From contig NZ_JAPWKD010000028.1 in the NCBI RefSeq assembly GCF_028283705.1, forward strand, positions 1-53,478: a DNA stretch of 53,478 nucleotides, read 5' to 3'. The notes beneath the pieces were generated by a model. It searched no databases and was not told where the DNA came from. It worked only from the letters and a program-made list of their open reading frames with translations. This DNA is from Pantoea sp. Lineage in GTDB: Bacteria > Pseudomonadota > Gammaproteobacteria > Enterobacterales > Enterobacteriaceae. The position numbers and the translations under genes were made by a program. Shown here in pieces: positions 17,201 to 24,770 of this stretch (within the stretch, counting starts at the first letter, position 1; each line of letters opens with the position of its first letter).

Positions 17201-19678
17201 AATCCCATCACCCGGTGCTACAGCGCGATCAGGTCCGCCATGCTGGGAGAGTCGCTGAAAAATATTGCGCTGAAGTTCGTGGGTTGTGCTGTCAGCGTAA
17301 TGCCTGAAGAGGAAGCAGCGAGTGAGATCGAGCAGGTTGGCGTTTACGCCCTGAACTCTGTCTACCACTGGCTGGCAAATAGCGTCATGGACCATCCGGC
17401 ACTCCCCACCATTTCCCCGCTCGCTATCACGCGGACTGAAGCTGGCCTGGTGGATGATAGCCTGGTGGGCGCAAAACTCTGCTCCACCTCTGCGTTTCAG
17501 CCCGGCTTCGGCAAAGAACTGCTGCTGCGATCCCTGCCGCTGAACAATCTGCCCAGGGGCTATAATCTCACCGGCGTCATCTGGGACGAATTCACCGATC
17601 AACTGCATTGCAACGTCACCACGCCCGCTGGTGCAAAAAATTACCTGCTGGACCGGAAAAATCAGTATTTATTGCCACAACCGGAAACCGCGCCGCCAGC
17701 CGGGCTCATCATCCCGCTGGCCGAATTCTGGCAGGCGCTCAGCGAGCAGCGGCTGCCCACCTTAATCGCCAGCTTGTCACCCATCTCACAGGTGCCGTTA
17801 AGGTTCAGTGCAAATGAGGCGAACAACCCCGAACGGGATATCGTCTATAACCATCTGGACCCCGACAGTATCCCGGCCGACTGGCGCTATCAGTGCAGCT
17901 GGATAAAAACCGATCCACATCCACAGCTGATTGTTGAGTTCAGGAATGCCAGCGGCACTCCGGTCTATGTGCAGCCGAACCATGCTGGTCAGTGGCGCAA
18001 CTGGCAGCCAGCCCCCCCACTGCAACGTCAAAATCGTGATACCGTCTCCCCGGAACCGCTATTCTTTGATGCCCTCACACCCTCCTCCAGCGGCTATCAA
18101 GCGGTAATGCCGTATGCCTCTTCGGCACGTATCGCGGCAGTAGACGAGGTGGCGCGTCTTCTTCCTGAAATCCCGCTACCACTATTGCTAAAAAAGATTC
18201 ATGTGAAATCTCTGTTCCAGAATATTGCCTCCAGGCTGCACCCAACCTTTGAACAATTCGGTGGCGGTGTCGCGAAGCGGCTGGTGGAGGAGTTAAGCAC
18301 ATGGCGTAAGCCGTTAACAGATAGAGTTGTCGAAATATTAGAAGAGGCATTGCGTAATTATAAACATGTTCATTATAAGAGGGGAATTAAAGCCATTGAT
18401 GGTTTTATCGTGGATTTGGAGCATGTTCTTTCGGAAAGAAGGAAGATTGCGGAGCGGTACAATGACTTCCTCATTAAGTATCATAAATATTATCAGGCTC
18501 TGAAAAATCTTGAACGCATCATTATTGATGAACAATCAACCCTCAACACATTTTTGTGGAAATTAAAGAAATCTCTATTCTTCAGTTCTTCACCCTTTAT
18601 TCTGAAAACTCATGACGAAGAACAATTACTCATAAAGTATCCGCAGGAGGCAGAAGGTATCAAAAATGCAATACATGAAGTTCGTCATAACGCCAGACTG
18701 GCCCTTACCATGGTTGACCCCGCTGAAAACCCTGGTGCGATGTTGAAATACATGAAAATGTTCTTTGCTAAAAAAAACATTGATAGCAACGATGTCGCGT
18801 TTTTTAAGAAGAATTTCGTGGATATCATGGAAACGGCCAGCGCGTTATCACTCGATAAAGTACATATTGTCGAGGATCGTTTTCTGAGTGATGGACGAAT
18901 TCCGGCTAACTGTGCCAGGCTTGCATTAGAAAAGATGCTATTAGGAACTAACGTCGTCGGCTATACATCGAGTAAGGATGATTATCAACGTGTCTATTTA
19001 ATGTGGCATGCCTTAAAAGGAATGCCGACCAAAGAATTAGCCAATGTGTTTTTTCATGAAGGCGAGCACAGTGCCATGAGTCTTAAGGGGGAGGAATATG
19101 TCGGTACAGAAGTTTATCTTGACGCTGGCCATCCGCTAAAAAAACTCACCATTCGCGGAATGAGCATACTAGCAAAAAATCTGATGTCTGATGTCAATAT
19201 CTTCAAAGATTACCTGCTGGACGATGATCAATTTCTTGACGCTTTCCTGACCCATTTCTATGAATTTACTCATGACCCTGCAATGAAAGAAAAAATAGTT
19301 CATTTCCGCAGCCGATATCTGCCGTACAAACTCACCGCCAGTAACAACAAAAGCAAAGAAAATAAGGCGGATAAATACCGCCTGTTCACGCCGATTGTCG
19401 AATCCGCCTTCTTTAATATTAAATATATGATTGAATTTACCTTTCGCAATGCTGACTTGCTGGTCAGCTTCCTCGGAATGATGTTGGATTATGCAAAAAA
19501 ACAGGCGCGACCGCTCTTTCATTCCGCACACAAACGCGAGACGGAATCAGACAAATCCGCAGCTCCCCCTACTTTTTACAACCAACTGGCAGGGGTGAAT
19601 GCCACCACGGATATCGCCCATAGCTTATTCCGTCAGTTTTTTGTTATGTACATCAGAAATCATTGGCTGGAGGAGTGA
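14252..19678 (+). CDS. Giant putative toxin/effector with C-terminal HExxH motif
   Basis: The 1808-residue protein is translated from ATG 14252 behind AAAGGAGG. It has no Sec or Tat signal, no RHS/YD repeats and no haemagglutinin-type repeats. Residues 1 to about 1350 are Pro- and Gln-rich and loosely resemble in size and layout the large DUF6543/dermonecrotic-toxin-like proteins of pseudomonads; I hold that weakly. From about residue 1360 the sequence becomes Lys/Asn/Phe-rich and coiled (about 1370-1460). H1602-E-G-E-H1606 (FFHEGEHSAM) is a zinc-metallopeptidase HExxH; E1614, E1615 and E1620 are possible third ligands. No immunity-like gene follows, since the next gene is a convergent anti-sigma factor. 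That favours action on a eukaryotic host over bacterial competition. It does not match my recollection of DspE/AvrE despite similar length. Confidence 0.6.
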   Translation: MPIGLTPPDTSSMPVSFASSSARQKSVWPLRLIQNAYILMKSLWPALPAIPQDAVLKEFNSLPGVTGFDDYDALLSAIRHRLHDFLAQPVTQPHGAPPLSWQRMSEDFLAFLAAKYQGFCDGSAILPMQGLLSDAQILARLQAVFPFITDARIFAQFPSRYPHLYHLLMREIFQVSDKPLMEVVPGAGKQLIVRTLAALYPLPALLIHFSNAIRFAPVQGIQPLLQAGDQYATGRLLGSGRDNVWHPKTITFPHVITHLQGWSCRLASSFLSPVVQPQPEEPPEPIVFTLKLIANSVFNEPNKGSPLRLAPYTCAEFLRPDQQYPRCAADFPAATVNGTAPLQGRGVVTFEHFTAINDQGLVQEGTRTLTSEAAVVIHGCHIPLRQSPVKLYQQQRQMRPWPSLAPQKTAITSAVTPVIGTSSSARGWIISSVDAEETTALYQPDWWKVDKRGFAAGFVRKLEFETEPASASTPKTISWPGWVAANPNTPTCMAAPAPLTATSLRDMLNQLSQRIETLPTQRLADLLGETTILTACDRLVSWDSQHHRLHIDPVEAADFIARLPDIATFKQHPEAINAFVHSARGRAALARRLLLALDHSFDATGRPLLISLQQFSQRIKPATTTWRDLAAVLLDMERVFSTHTRKAIEVTISERQAQDKLVAKLDYLMLTMMRQEYPMLKLCDHPDLASERCLSRAGYQRAVAAHEIQDERILNEASGEELERFGSQLMYRRSEPALLADFAATDKLFFNPRQGMHHYLTEMQLQQQQLIHYHLYASRLKELLSDQTSNAVAITQTYHELRATISAWYQLVLENLSADDQAFYREQWQTPQGLQMFMVRLEHTTGGKNETSCVGCYLYASRDLNTRALFITPIAPMNRPGHPGSFDASDEFSNREQAQSMLNGAGKVDMLTRLSPAALPHIASYRFLVDAQMRITPVDTCDDWPQCATAIARQISEYQFPTLTVATTPTVQPPNLLEILYGLNPITRCYSAIRSAMLGESLKNIALKFVGCAVSVMPEEEAASEIEQVGVYALNSVYHWLANSVMDHPALPTISPLAITRTEAGLVDDSLVGAKLCSTSAFQPGFGKELLLRSLPLNNLPRGYNLTGVIWDEFTDQLHCNVTTPAGAKNYLLDRKNQYLLPQPETAPPAGLIIPLAEFWQALSEQRLPTLIASLSPISQVPLRFSANEANNPERDIVYNHLDPDSIPADWRYQCSWIKTDPHPQLIVEFRNASGTPVYVQPNHAGQWRNWQPAPPLQRQNRDTVSPEPLFFDALTPSSSGYQAVMPYASSARIAAVDEVARLLPEIPLPLLLKKIHVKSLFQNIASRLHPTFEQFGGGVAKRLVEELSTWRKPLTDRVVEILEEALRNYKHVHYKRGIKAIDGFIVDLEHVLSERRKIAERYNDFLIKYHKYYQALKNLERIIIDEQSTLNTFLWKLKKSLFFSSSPFILKTHDEEQLLIKYPQEAEGIKNAIHEVRHNARLALTMVDPAENPGAMLKYMKMFFAKKNIDSNDVAFFKKNFVDIMETASALSLDKVHIVEDRFLSDGRIPANCARLALEKMLLGTNVVGYTSSKDDYQRVYLMWHALKGMPTKELANVFFHEGEHSAMSLKGEEYVGTEVYLDAGHPLKKLTIRGMSILAKNLMSDVNIFKDYLLDDDQFLDAFLTHFYEFTHDPAMKEKIVHFRSRYLPYKLTASNNKSKENKADKYRLFTPIVESAFFNIKYMIEFTFRNADLLVSFLGMMLDYAKKQARPLFHSAHKRETESDKSAAPPTFYNQLAGVNATTDIAHSLFRQFFVMYIRNHWLEE

Positions 19679-19715
19679 GCTGCCCGGTCAATCAATGAGA
19701 TTGCCAGGCATACCC

Positions 19716-20462
19716 CTAACTGGTCGCCAGCGATACTGCTTTGCGCAGCCCATTCACTCCGGATGAATTAGCAGGCGTGACCAACGCGTAGTTATAGTGC
19801 TGGTCGCTCCAGTATTGTGCCATCACGTCCTCGGCCTGGCGTTGACCATGGGGTAACTTAACCGGCTCCAGTGGCCGGATATACCAGCCGACTCGGGTCC
19901 CCTGCGGGTCCTGATACATAATCAGTGCGGCGGGTCCCTGTGCCGTGGCCATCAGACGTGCGCCCACTAATCTGAAACCAAACTGTTCAAGATTGGGCGG
20001 TGGATTACCATTGATAAAATAGCGCGACACCCAGCTGGTCAGTTCTGCGTGCTGGCTTGCCACCACATCCATCGGCGTTTGCGTCTGATTATCGAAGATC
20101 TTATACGCCTGCACCGCATCTTCCATTGGCTGAGGCGCAACCGCCACCTGCGAATCCTTCAGTTGCCAGCCCGCCAGGCCACCGATACTCACGGCCACCA
20201 CCAGCATAAAAGCCATCGACAACTGGCGCAGGCGCTGTTGCCGCATCCGACGCCGCAGATGTTGCGGATTAGGCCGATCAAAAGCCCAGGCCTGCCGACT
20301 CATTGCCTGACGTAATTGCTGTGCATCAGCCCGCCAGCCAGCCACCTGCACCGCCGCCTCTGGGTTCGCCTGCAGATAACGTTCCACTTTCTCTGCCGTT
20401 GCTTCATCCGCCTCGCCATCCATCCAGGCATGGAGATCGTTTTCATTCGGTGGCAAAGTCAT
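19716..20462 (-). CDS. Membrane anti-sigma factor
   Basis: A 248-residue protein. The N-terminal cytoplasmic part (residues 1-80; NENDLHAWMDGEADEATAEKVERYLQANPEA) is typical of anti-sigma-domain proteins, but the zinc-binding HxxxCxxC is absent. A single membrane helix follows at about residues 88-107 (SMAFMLVVAVSIGGLAGW), then a periplasmic domain of about 135 residues. Its start overlaps the stop of the ECF sigma gene by 4 bases (ATGA), the usual arrangement of a sigma/anti-sigma pair. It should hold the sigma factor inactive at the inner membrane until a periplasmic, probably oxidative, signal arrives. It is the last gene of a four-gene operon. Confidence 0.85.
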   Translation of the reverse strand: MTLPPNENDLHAWMDGEADEATAEKVERYLQANPEAAVQVAGWRADAQQLRQAMSRQAWAFDRPNPQHLRRRMRQQRLRQLSMAFMLVVAVSIGGLAGWQLKDSQVAVAPQPMEDAVQAYKIFDNQTQTPMDVVASQHAELTSWVSRYFINGNPPPNLEQFGFRLVGARLMATAQGPAALIMYQDPQGTRVGWYIRPLEPVKLPHGQRQAEDVMAQYWSDQHYNYALVTPANSSGVNGLRKAVSLATS

Positions 20463-20968
20463 TTCAGTCTCCTCAGCGGTAACGGCGTCGCCTTACCTTC
20501 TAATTGCTCATGCAGCAGCTTTCGCCCCCTTGAGAGCCGAGACATTACGGTCCCCAGCGGGATATCCAGCGTTTCGGCCGCCTCTTTATAGCTCAGGCCC
20601 TCGACGCTCACCAGCAATAAAACCACGCGATAGTCGGTGGGTAATGCGGCAAACACCGCCAACGTATCGTCAGCAATCGCCATCGCCTCACTGGATTGCG
20701 CAAACATCTCCTCACCGGTAAAAAAAGCCAGCAGTTTCATATAGCGTTTGCGCCGCCGCTCACCATCAATAAATTGCCGGTAAAGGATGGAAAATAGCCA
20801 GGCGCGCAGGCTCTGTTCGCCATCATTCTGGCGCTCGCGGGTTAACGCTTTCGCCAGACAGTTTTGTACCAAATCCTCAGCACTGTGCGGGTTACGGGTC
20901 AGCCACAACGCAAATCGTTCCAGATGTGGCATCACCTGCCGGATTTCATCATCAGTTAGCTGTGACAT
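20459..20968 (-). CDS. ECF RNA polymerase sigma factor
   Basis: A 169-residue two-domain sigma factor. Region 2 is around SAEDLVQNCLAKAL and SLRAWLFSILYRQFIDGERRRKR (about residues 28-80). Region 4 is around LPTDYRVVLLLVSVEGLSYKEAAETLDIPLGTVMSRLSRGRKLL (about 112-155). There is no region 3, which makes it an extracytoplasmic-function factor. AAGGA precedes the ATG. The gene starts 9 bases after the cytochrome b561 gene and overlaps the anti-sigma gene by 4. An ECF-type promoter in front of the operon suggests autoregulation, so that the catalase-like protein and cytochrome are its main targets. Confidence 0.92.
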   Translation of the reverse strand: MSQLTDDEIRQVMPHLERFALWLTRNPHSAEDLVQNCLAKALTRERQNDGEQSLRAWLFSILYRQFIDGERRRKRYMKLLAFFTGEEMFAQSSEAMAIADDTLAVFAALPTDYRVVLLLVSVEGLSYKEAAETLDIPLGTVMSRLSRGRKLLHEQLEGKATPLPLRRLK

Positions 20969-20977
20969 GGATATCCT

Positions 20978-21517
20978 TTAGCGTCTGCGGCTGCCTGACA
21001 TACTTTCAAACACCCCATCGCGCAGCACTAATGCATGGAATAACGCAGCGGCTAAGTGCATCATCACAGTAAGAAACAACACCAGCGCCACCGCCGTATG
21101 GAGAGGACGAAGTATGGCATACCAGTCATTATCCACGGGCAGAATGGCTGGCAGAATCACGCCACCGCCTAACGAAACCGGGTAGCCCGCCGCTGACAGC
21201 ATCGCCCAGCCAATCAATGGCTGAATCAGCATCAGCGCATACAACACCCAGTGCGACAGATGCGCAATGCCCCGCTGCCAGGCAGGGATCGAGGACGGTA
21301 ACACAGGCGTAGCAGTATAAAAGCGTAGCCACAGGCGCACAAACACCAGCACCAGAATCATTACTCCCAGCGGTTTATGAATCGCCACCAGCAGGCTATG
21401 CAGTGATGATACCGTTGCCACCATCGCCACACCAATAAACAACATCGCCACAATTGCCGCCGCCATTAACCAGTGAATGATGCGCAGCGCAGGGTGAAAA
21501 TAGCTAACCTGTTTCAT
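20978..21517 (-). CDS. Cytochrome b561
   Basis: A 179-residue, four-helix inner-membrane dihaem cytochrome of the bacterial b561 (CybB/YodB) family. Candidate haem ligands are the His in ALRIIHWLMAA (helix 1), in IHKPLGVM and LSHWVLYALM (helix 2-3 area) and in LHTAVALVL/MMHLAAALFH (helix 4). It would pass electrons from quinol to a periplasmic acceptor. It overlaps the catalase-like gene by 4 bases (ATGA), so the likely acceptor is that haem protein, which would then reduce peroxide with quinol-derived electrons. That functional link is inferred from gene coupling. Confidence 0.9.
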   Translation of the reverse strand: MKQVSYFHPALRIIHWLMAAAIVAMLFIGVAMVATVSSLHSLLVAIHKPLGVMILVLVFVRLWLRFYTATPVLPSSIPAWQRGIAHLSHWVLYALMLIQPLIGWAMLSAAGYPVSLGGGVILPAILPVDNDWYAILRPLHTAVALVLFLTVMMHLAAALFHALVLRDGVFESMSGSRRR

Positions 21518-22569
21518 AAGTGTGTTCCCGCCTGTTGAGACTGTTCACGCGTGCGCAGATTGTAGGATTTGGCATAGGCTGCTGAGCGCGCATTGAGTAA
21601 AGGATCGTCTGATGCGGCAATGCCATCAGGAAGAATCAGCGGATCGTAATTGATGTCATTACACGGCCCCTGCTGCTGAGGAACGGCGCGCGTTAACACT
21701 AACGTACCGGCGTTGATGGTTTGACGATCCGCAGGCCAGATTTTTGTCGCATTGCTGCCATCATCACCCGGTTGTGCCACGGTGATCACCAGATCCCATT
21801 TCAGCGGTCCCTGCCCCAGGCGTTTTGCTATGTCCTCCTGCAGGAAATTTTTGTCTTCTTTATCCGCCGCGCTGATCGGCTGATATTCGGTATGCGGCAC
21901 CATGCTCCAGCGCACCAGATGTGCGTTACCCGCTTTATCAACAAATCGGAACGCATTCAGGCTATTGAAGCGATCGCTGGCCCAGCTGGAAGAAGGGGTA
22001 TAGCTTTTTGCCCAGGCAGCAAAAGCCTTAAATTCAGGATGCTGACTGACGAATGCTCCGATTTTTTGCGGATCGGGCTTGCCGGTGGCAGGATCGGGCA
22101 AGGTGGCGGTTTGCAGCGCATAAAACCCTTCCGGCGTCGCCACCGGGAACAGCGGCATGGCATTCATACCCGTGCGCCATTGTTCACCGTCCGCCAGCTG
22201 AAATGCCAACGCCATGCTGCGCACCGGTACGGCATAATCCGGCGCGGCGGGATTTCCGCCAGCGATAGCGAAACGTCCGGTGACCTGCGTTTCTCCCGGC
22301 GCAAAGATCGCCGCCCGCGATAAGGCACTGGCATTACCGTTGGAGACAAAGTTACCGATCACGCAGATCCCTTTCGCATGATTGCGCCGGTAGCCCGGAT
22401 GGTCGCCACCCGCTTTTTGCAACACCGCGACCAGTTTGTCGGCCGTCAGACGTTGTGGCGTCAGCCAGCCGCCAGCCCACAGAAACAACACGATTAAAAC
22501 CAGTGGAACCAGGCCAATCAGCAACAGTCGCCGTATTTTCTGGCCGGTAGAAAGTGGAGTTGGAATCAT
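21514..22569 (-). CDS. Periplasmic catalase-family peroxidase (SrpA-like)
   Basis: A mini-catalase of about 350 residues, the size of SrpA-type catalase-related peroxidases and shorter than classic 480-residue catalases. It has an N-terminal membrane helix or signal anchor (LLLIGLVPLVLIVLFLWAGGW). The catalase landmarks GYRRNHAKGICVIGNF (distal His), SLFPVATPEGFYAL-type middle sequence and RSAAY (R-x-x-x-Y, the proximal haem Tyr) are present. I prefer ATG 22569, which has AGGGTG at 9 bases; GTG 22581 is also in frame. First gene of the operon with cytochrome b561, ECF sigma and anti-sigma factor. The likely role is peroxide removal in the periplasm. Confidence 0.85.
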   Translation of the reverse strand: MIPTPLSTGQKIRRLLLIGLVPLVLIVLFLWAGGWLTPQRLTADKLVAVLQKAGGDHPGYRRNHAKGICVIGNFVSNGNASALSRAAIFAPGETQVTGRFAIAGGNPAAPDYAVPVRSMALAFQLADGEQWRTGMNAMPLFPVATPEGFYALQTATLPDPATGKPDPQKIGAFVSQHPEFKAFAAWAKSYTPSSSWASDRFNSLNAFRFVDKAGNAHLVRWSMVPHTEYQPISAADKEDKNFLQEDIAKRLGQGPLKWDLVITVAQPGDDGSNATKIWPADRQTINAGTLVLTRAVPQQQGPCNDINYDPLILPDGIAASDDPLLNARSAAYAKSYNLRTREQSQQAGTHL

Positions 22570-22600
22570 TTTTTTGCTCACCCTGCTTACATTGAGCCCA

Positions 22601-22628
22601 TAAGACGAATGGGCAGAAGATTTATTCC
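22601..22628 (-). promoter_or_regulatory. Candidate ECF-sigma promoter
   Basis: On the minus strand GGAATAA (22628-22622) and CGTCTTA (22607-22601) have the spacing (15 bases between GGAATA and CGTCTT) and form of ECF -35 and -10 elements. Transcription would start roughly 25 bases before ATG 22569. The sigma factor encoded two genes downstream is the obvious candidate to read it. Confidence 0.55.
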
Positions 22629-22756
22629 CGCAGGACGAAAAAAATTTTGTCTTTGCTATTTATGAGCCGTATTAATTAACCCTAGCGTATTTTACGCATA
22701 ATTGAATAAATCAATCCGCGTTATGCTTTCCCTGAATCAACGCGAAGGAAAACATC

Positions 22757-23608
22757 ATGCAAGCAGTAAAACTGAATAACGGAATCGAAATGCCCCTGCT
22801 GGGCTTTGGCGTATTCCAGATGACCGATGCGGCCGAATGCGAACGCGCGGTTATTGATGCGATTGAAACCGGCTACCGTCTGATCGATACCGCCGCCTCG
22901 TACCAGAATGAGACCCAGGTGGGCAATGCCCTCAGACAGAGCGGTATGGCACGTGAAGATCTGTTCGTTACCACCAAGTTGTGGTTGGGAGATGCCAGTT
23001 ACGCAGGGGCAAAAGCCCAGTTTGAGCGCTCACTTAACCGATTGCAGCTCGACTATGTCGATCTTTATTTAATCCACCAGCCCTACGGTGACGTGCACGG
23101 TGCGTGGCGCGCCATGGAAGAATTACAGCAGGCTGGTAAAATCCGCGCGATCGGTGTCAGTAACTTTCAGCCGGATCGGCTTGCTGACCTGATGGCATTC
23201 AATCACGTCGTTCCCGCCGTCAATCAGATTGAAGTTAACCCGTTCAATCAGCAGTTGCACGCCGTTCCCTGGATGAAAAGCCGCGGTATCCAACCCGAAG
23301 CCTGGGCACCTTTTGCCGAAGGCCGCAATGGTCTGTTCCAGCATCCACTGCTGACCGCCATCGGTGAGAAGTACGGCAAAAGCGTAGGTCAGGTGGTTCT
23401 GCGCTGGATTTTTCAGCGTGGCGTGGTTTCGCTGGCAAAAACCGTGCGCAAGTCACGCATGGCAGAAAACATCAGCGTCCTCGACTTTGCCCTCACTGAA
23501 GAAGAAATGCTGCAAATCACCGCGCTGGATAGCGCAACCAGTGCCTTCTTCTCTCATCGCGACCCTGCGATGGTGGAATGGCTGACAAAACGCAAACTGA
23601 GCGTTTAA
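22757..23608 (+). CDS. Aldo/keto reductase, 2,5-diketogluconate reductase (Dkg)-like
   Basis: A 283-residue NADPH-dependent (alpha/beta)8 reductase. The catalytic tetrad is D44 and Y49 (DTAASYQNE), K74 (VTTKLW) and H107 (YLIHQP). GVSNFQPDRLADLM and the cofactor loop around LAKTVRKSRMAENISV fit the Dkg/YvgN group. It reduces small aldehydes or ketones in the cytoplasm. GAAGGA precedes the ATG. It is divergent from the ECF operon and is followed after 40 bases by a second aldo/keto reductase, so the two are probably one transcript. Confidence 0.9.
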   Translation: MQAVKLNNGIEMPLLGFGVFQMTDAAECERAVIDAIETGYRLIDTAASYQNETQVGNALRQSGMAREDLFVTTKLWLGDASYAGAKAQFERSLNRLQLDYVDLYLIHQPYGDVHGAWRAMEELQQAGKIRAIGVSNFQPDRLADLMAFNHVVPAVNQIEVNPFNQQLHAVPWMKSRGIQPEAWAPFAEGRNGLFQHPLLTAIGEKYGKSVGQVVLRWIFQRGVVSLAKTVRKSRMAENISVLDFALTEEEMLQITALDSATSAFFSHRDPAMVEWLTKRKLSV

Positions 23609-23648
23609 CCCATCGTAAACATGGACGTTCCCTACGAGGAGTAACCTA

Positions 23649-24638
23649 ATGCAAAAACGTATGCTCGGAAATTCTGGTCTCGAAGTATCCGCTCTGGGTC
23701 TGGGTTGTATGGGGCTCAGCCACGGTTATGGCCCGGCAACCGATACCCGGCAGGCGATTGAGCTTATCCGTGCGGCCGTTGAACACGGCGTGACCTTTTT
23801 TGATACGGCTGAGGTGTACGGCCCTTATCTCAACGAGGAAGTGGTGGGTGAAGCGTTAAAACCCTTCCGTGATCAGGTGGTCATTGCCACTAAATTTGGC
23901 TTCACTTTTGGTGACGACAATAAACAGCAGATCTTAAACAGCCGACCGGAACATATCAGAGAAGCCGTCGAGGGTTCATTACGCCGCCTGCAAACCGACG
24001 TCATCGACCTGCTGTATCAGCATCGCGTCGATCCGGCGGTGCCCATTGAGGACGTCGCCGGTACGATAAAAGATCTGATTCAGGAAGGTAAGGTCAAACA
24101 CTTTGGTCTTTCCGAAGCGGGAGCAGCCACCATTCGCCGCGCGCATGCGGTGCAACCGGTAACGGCATTGCAGAGTGAGTATTCAATGTGGTGGCGCGAA
24201 CCGGAACAGGAAATCATGCCTGTTCTCGAAGAGTTGGGGATTGGCTTTGTGCCCTTTAGCCCGCTGGGTAAGGGATTCCTCACCGGAACCATAAAGGCAG
24301 GCGCGACCTTTGGCGAGAATGATTTCCGCAGCAAAGTGCCGCGTTTCGCCGCAGATGCGATTGCCGCGAATGAGCAACTGGTGACGCTGTTGACCGCGTT
24401 AGCTGCGGAGAACGCCGTCACCCCGGCGCAAATTGCGCTGGCATGGCTGCTGGCGCAAAAACCCTGGATCGTGCCGATTCCCGGCACCACGAAACTGCAT
24501 CGACTGGAAGAGAACCTGGGCTCTGTTGACGTTTCGCTTTCAGCGGATGCAATGGAAAAAATTACCCAGGCTTTGGAAACCGTAAGAATTGTCGGCGAGC
24601 GTTATCCGGCACATTTGCAGTCGCGGGTGGGTCGCTGA
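23649..24638 (+). CDS. Aldo/keto reductase, AKR13-type
   Basis: A 329-residue reductase of a different branch from its upstream neighbour (LGLGCMGLSHGYGP start, as in AKR13/IolS-like proteins). The tetrad is D52, Y57 (DTAEVYGPY), K82 (ATKFG) and H125 (YQHRVD). The C-terminal cofactor segment IPGTTKLHRLEENLGS is intact. It has AGGAG before its ATG and a perfect 12-base-pair hairpin after the stop. Likely a carbonyl-detoxifying reductase expressed together with the Dkg-like enzyme; the substrate is unknown. Confidence 0.9.
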   Translation: MQKRMLGNSGLEVSALGLGCMGLSHGYGPATDTRQAIELIRAAVEHGVTFFDTAEVYGPYLNEEVVGEALKPFRDQVVIATKFGFTFGDDNKQQILNSRPEHIREAVEGSLRRLQTDVIDLLYQHRVDPAVPIEDVAGTIKDLIQEGKVKHFGLSEAGAATIRRAHAVQPVTALQSEYSMWWREPEQEIMPVLEELGIGFVPFSPLGKGFLTGTIKAGATFGENDFRSKVPRFAADAIAANEQLVTLLTALAAENAVTPAQIALAWLLAQKPWIVPIPGTTKLHRLEENLGSVDVSLSADAMEKITQALETVRIVGERYPAHLQSRVGR

Positions 24639-24642
24639 CGAA

Positions 24643-24672
24643 CACAAGGGAACCTTTTCCGGTTCCCTTGTG
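24643..24672 (+). terminator. Terminator hairpin
   Basis: CACAAGGGAACC (24643-24654) pairs perfectly with GGTTCCCTTGTG (24661-24672) across a 6-base loop, followed by ATTTTC. It ends the aldo/keto reductase transcript and may also serve the opposing MFS operon. Confidence 0.8.
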
Positions 24673-24770
24673 ATTTTCATCTTAAGCCATACCGGCTGGT
24701 AAATAATGAGTATAGAAAATGAGCACACAAACTGTAAGCCGAAAAAAAACGACTACCTGAGGAGAGTTAT

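Noticed and set aside
14252..19678. Idea that the 1808-residue protein is the DspE/AvrE effector (1838 residues in Erwinia amylovora).
   Set aside because: Sequence comparison from memory shows no shared segments, and no chaperone or type III genes are adjacent.
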